From NCBI GenBank assembly GCA_027604705.1, contig JADHYV010000002.1, positions 682,001 through 746,000 on the forward strand: a DNA stretch of 64,000 bases, given 5' to 3'. The stretch's first letter is position 1. Each line of letters starts with the position of its first letter. Origin of the DNA: Allomyces arbusculus (lineage: Eukaryota > Blastocladiomycota > Blastocladiomycetes > Blastocladiales > Blastocladiaceae). Shown here in pieces: positions 61,823 to 64,000 of this stretch. A model generated the notes under the pieces. The model ran no database searches. It worked only from the letters and a program-made list of their open reading frames with translations, and was not told the origin of the DNA. Position numbers and translations under genes: made by a program.

Positions 61823-62412
61823 ATGTCTGAGGTTCATTGGCTCGTTTCGTCAGTGGCCAAGAGCGCGGCCGAGTCGCTGCTCGCGGCATTGGGCCCGATC
61901 CCGCGGTTCCTCAACCAGTATTTTGACCTCGACCGCGCCTTCAACGTGCGCGGCTGGCTCATTTTCATTGTCCAGTTTGCGTGGACCGACGAGAGTATGG
62001 TTTGTCGGCGTGATGTTGCGCTGTCGAACTATTCTGGTCTGATGCTGACTGATGCGCCAATTCCATAGAAACGGGCGCGAAGGGCTGGGCGTCATATATT
62101 CGCATGCTCGTCGAGGTGCCGCTACTCGTCATGACGGCCTACATTGCGCTCATCCTCGTGCGTCCTGTCCTCGATGCGATTGCCGAAACGATCTTGGCCA
62201 TTGTCGCGCCAAACTGGACCGCCGAGGCCGCCCTCGCTGCACGACCACCATCAGTCGCCGTGGTCACGGACGTATCCGTGCAAACGGACCCAGAACCCGC
62301 ACCGGTCGCTGTGACCGCACTGCCGCTGTCTGCAAGCGTACAAGCTCGTGACACGTCGTCGCGCATGACGGGCCCAGCACCGACAAAGGAAGAGCCGGCG
62401 GTGGACGCATAA
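61823..62412 (+). CDS. Small membrane protein, unknown family
   Basis: 171 aa from two exons, 61823-61994 and 62069-62412 (74-nt intron, GTATGG..CATAG). The splice yields IVQFAWTDEKTGAKGWASYI, joining two hydrophobic halves. Residues 1-60 include FNVRGWLIFIVQFAW; residues 75-115 hold LVEVPLLVMTAYIALILVRP and LDAIAETILAIVAPNW. The remaining C-terminus is Ala/Val/Pro/Thr-rich and soluble. Two membrane-embedded helices flanking a short basic loop suggest a hairpin topology. Not recognised. Confidence 0.6.
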
Positions 62413-63409
62413 GGCGGTGTGCGCGACGTGTTCAGCGTGGACGTGTTGCGATCACCACCAGCAAGTGTTACGACACGGCTGGTCGCGTCGTCAACCCTGC
62501 GGGTCTCGTATTCGCTCGTCCTCGGCGTCGTGCACGCGCTGTCGCAGCTGGTCAGCGTGAAGTCGAGGGCAATCCGGCCCAACTTGCCAGTCGCATGGCA
62601 CGGGCTTTACAATTGGAACGGGAATACGGGTCCGTGCGGTTGGTGCGCGCCGAGGCAGAATATATATCATCGCGGCCGGCACAGTTGCCAACGCGAGCAA
62701 GAACACGTCAGTGTGATTCCTCGCTGCTGAAGCTTTTGCCAAACCCATCATGGTTGCAACGACCCAGTTCAGAGGCAGCCACGCCCAGCGGCGGAATCCG
62801 ACAGCGCTGAAGGAAAGTGGATCCAACGCGTGTCGCAGTCAAGATCGGCACGGCGGGGCCGCAGTCGCATACCATCTACCACGACGCAGTCCTTTCTCGA
62901 CTTGGTACGGCAGGGACGCACTCGCCATCGAGTCCGAAATGGCTCCCGCTCTGTCAGCCCCAGACTGGCACCGCCCCCGCCGTTGAAAACCAGGGCCAGC
63001 CGCACCGCGCGCGCGGGTGCTGTTGTAGTGAGCGAGATGATGACGGGCCCCGACCGAATCGCCGAGGCTGTCGAAGCCCAAGGCGCGGCGTCAACTTTGA
63101 CCACGCCAAGTCCAAGTCGAACGCTGTCTACAGCTGCACTTCTGGCGCTGCTCCCGCCACATCTTCTTTCGACTTTGCCGACACTGGCCGCATTGCGAAT
63201 GCGGCAGCTCTTTCAAGCGGATTCGATATTGGCACGCGCGGCTCGACTTGCTGGCCCCATCGCGGCCGCCGTCGACGCGCCCGGCGCGTTGCGCCCAGAC
63301 CGCGACGCGCCGGCGCCCGTGTGCGCCGCTGCAACTGCTGCAAATGGTCTGAAATGCGTTTTCTTTAACGTTGCAGCAAGTCGGCACGATAGGTGGTTGA
63401 CGACGAGTG
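62413..63409. other. Low-support interval with one possible ORF
   Basis: The plus-strand frame 62830-63444 is open with an internal ATG near 63038 (MMTGPDRIAEAVEAQGAAST, later LLALLPPHLLSTLPTLAALR). Amino-acid content is Ala/Leu/Arg-rich, as random GC-rich DNA would give, so I do not call a gene. Its end overlaps the last partial ORF in another frame. Confidence 0.3.
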
Positions 63410-64000
63410 ATGGGCGGGTTGGTCACAGCTGCAGCTGCTCATGATGCATCGCTGTGCATCACCCAATTTGTGATGAGCATCCATTTTGATGGACCTAACA
63501 AGAAATGGTTTTCTCCGAAAGACAATGCGCTTTCAAGTACGACGCAACTTGGTCTTGATTCGGCGACGGCATCGCGGCCGGTGATGGACGCTGGCGGCAA
63601 GTTCCCCGAACTCGCCAAGAGTACGCTTCCACTGGCTCCGCCAAGCCGCGCGCTCGCCATTCCCTACGGCGAGACCGTGTCGACATTGTCCACCGTGTCG
63701 ACTGCGGCTGTACGCGACATTTCGACCGGTCTGCTCGCCACGGCCTTTGCGGCCTGCGCAAGCACCCAGCCACTCGGCCTATCGACCGGTTTTTGGGGTA
63801 TTCTCTTCGGCACTTACATCACGTCGACGACGCCCGCCGAGGCCGTCAACTTATACGACTACAGCGCGCTCACGACGGTGCGCGAGGCACTCGTCGTTGC
63901 GACCGCATCGGGGTGGTGGGGTCCACACTACGGTACCACGTTATTTGCATTGGGCTTGAATGATTCCTCTTCGGCACTCACTTCGATTGCCGTGAACAGG
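63410..64000 (+). CDS. Partial hypothetical protein running off the window end
   Basis: A frame opens after TGA 63398-63400 and stays open to position 64000. Two ATGs are candidates: 63410 (MGGLVTAAAAHDASLCI) and 63473 (MSIHFDGPNKKWFSPKD). The second looks more protein-like. Later sequence includes SRALAIPYGETVSTLSTVST, GFWGILFGTYITSTTPAEAV and TASGWWGPHYGTTLFALGLN, with Trp/Gly/Tyr content unlike random GC-rich frames. Not recognised; the 3' part is missing. Confidence 0.5.
   Translation, partial: MGGLVTAAAAHDASLCITQFVMSIHFDGPNKKWFSPKDNALSSTTQLGLDSATASRPVMDAGGKFPELAKSTLPLAPPSRALAIPYGETVSTLSTVSTAAVRDISTGLLATAFAACASTQPLGLSTGFWGILFGTYITSTTPAEAVNLYDYSALTTVREALVVATASGWWGPHYGTTLFALGLNDSSSALTSIAVNR

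Overview
The window looks like nuclear DNA from a GC-rich, flagellated (zoosporic) fungus, most likely a blastocladiomycete-type organism; the placement is an inference. It combines fungal traits (Zn2Cys6 regulator, PRM1-like mating fusion protein, ALG10, UTP23, small introns) with cilium genes that non-flagellated fungi have lost (IFT80, IFT122, an AXDND1-like axonemal protein). Codon third positions are strongly G/C. I resolved about 28 introns by frame continuity and family matching. They are 66-103 nt in nearly every case, their donors are mostly GTNCG(T) rather than GTAAGT, and their acceptors are mostly TAG.

Layout. 1-1.84 kb: 3' part of a multi-membrane class 3 (DAGL-like) lipase. 1.99-4.84 kb (-): complete 8-exon IFT80. 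5.4-7.2 kb: tandem pair of LURP-one-related (LOR) proteins, each starting with an N-myristoylation-type sequence. 7.3-14.3 kb (-): a family array of intronless Gly/Ala-rich proteins, five of them ISG12/IFI6-type and one related by context, plus a decayed copy. 14.7-22 kb: small Cys-rich tail protein, F-box/LRR-like protein, a RavA/MoxR-like AAA+ ATPase with an unusual C-terminus, and an acidic protein. 22-23.2 kb: relic of an RSP5/NEDD4-type C2 domain. 23.3-28.5 kb: divergent THOC3 and CTF18. 29.6-33.5 kb: intronless IFT122. 33.5-35.1 kb: unresolved, coding-like but disrupted stretch. 35.1-39.4 kb: divergent AXDND1-like gene and AlkB-family dioxygenase. 39.5-43.2 kb (-): PRM1-like protein. 43.9-45.2 kb (-): SWEET sugar transporter. 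46-50.2 kb (-): large Zn2Cys6 transcription factor. 50.8-53.2 kb (-): LGLGA-motif (DUF3245-like) protein and UTP23. 53.8-55.5 kb: Ser/Pro/Arg-rich protein. 57.4-59 kb: Cys/His-repeat ORF beside a decayed F-box/LRR paralogue. 59.1-61 kb (-): ALG10. 61.8-62.4 kb: small two-helix membrane protein. The end of the window holds an open partial ORF.

Most neighbours are functionally unrelated housekeeping genes. Two themes stand out: flagellar genes (IFT-B, IFT-A and axoneme components within about 36 kb), and local gene-family birth and death (ISG12-like array, LOR pair, F-box/LRR copy and relic). No rRNA, tRNA, CRISPR array or intact transposon was recognised.
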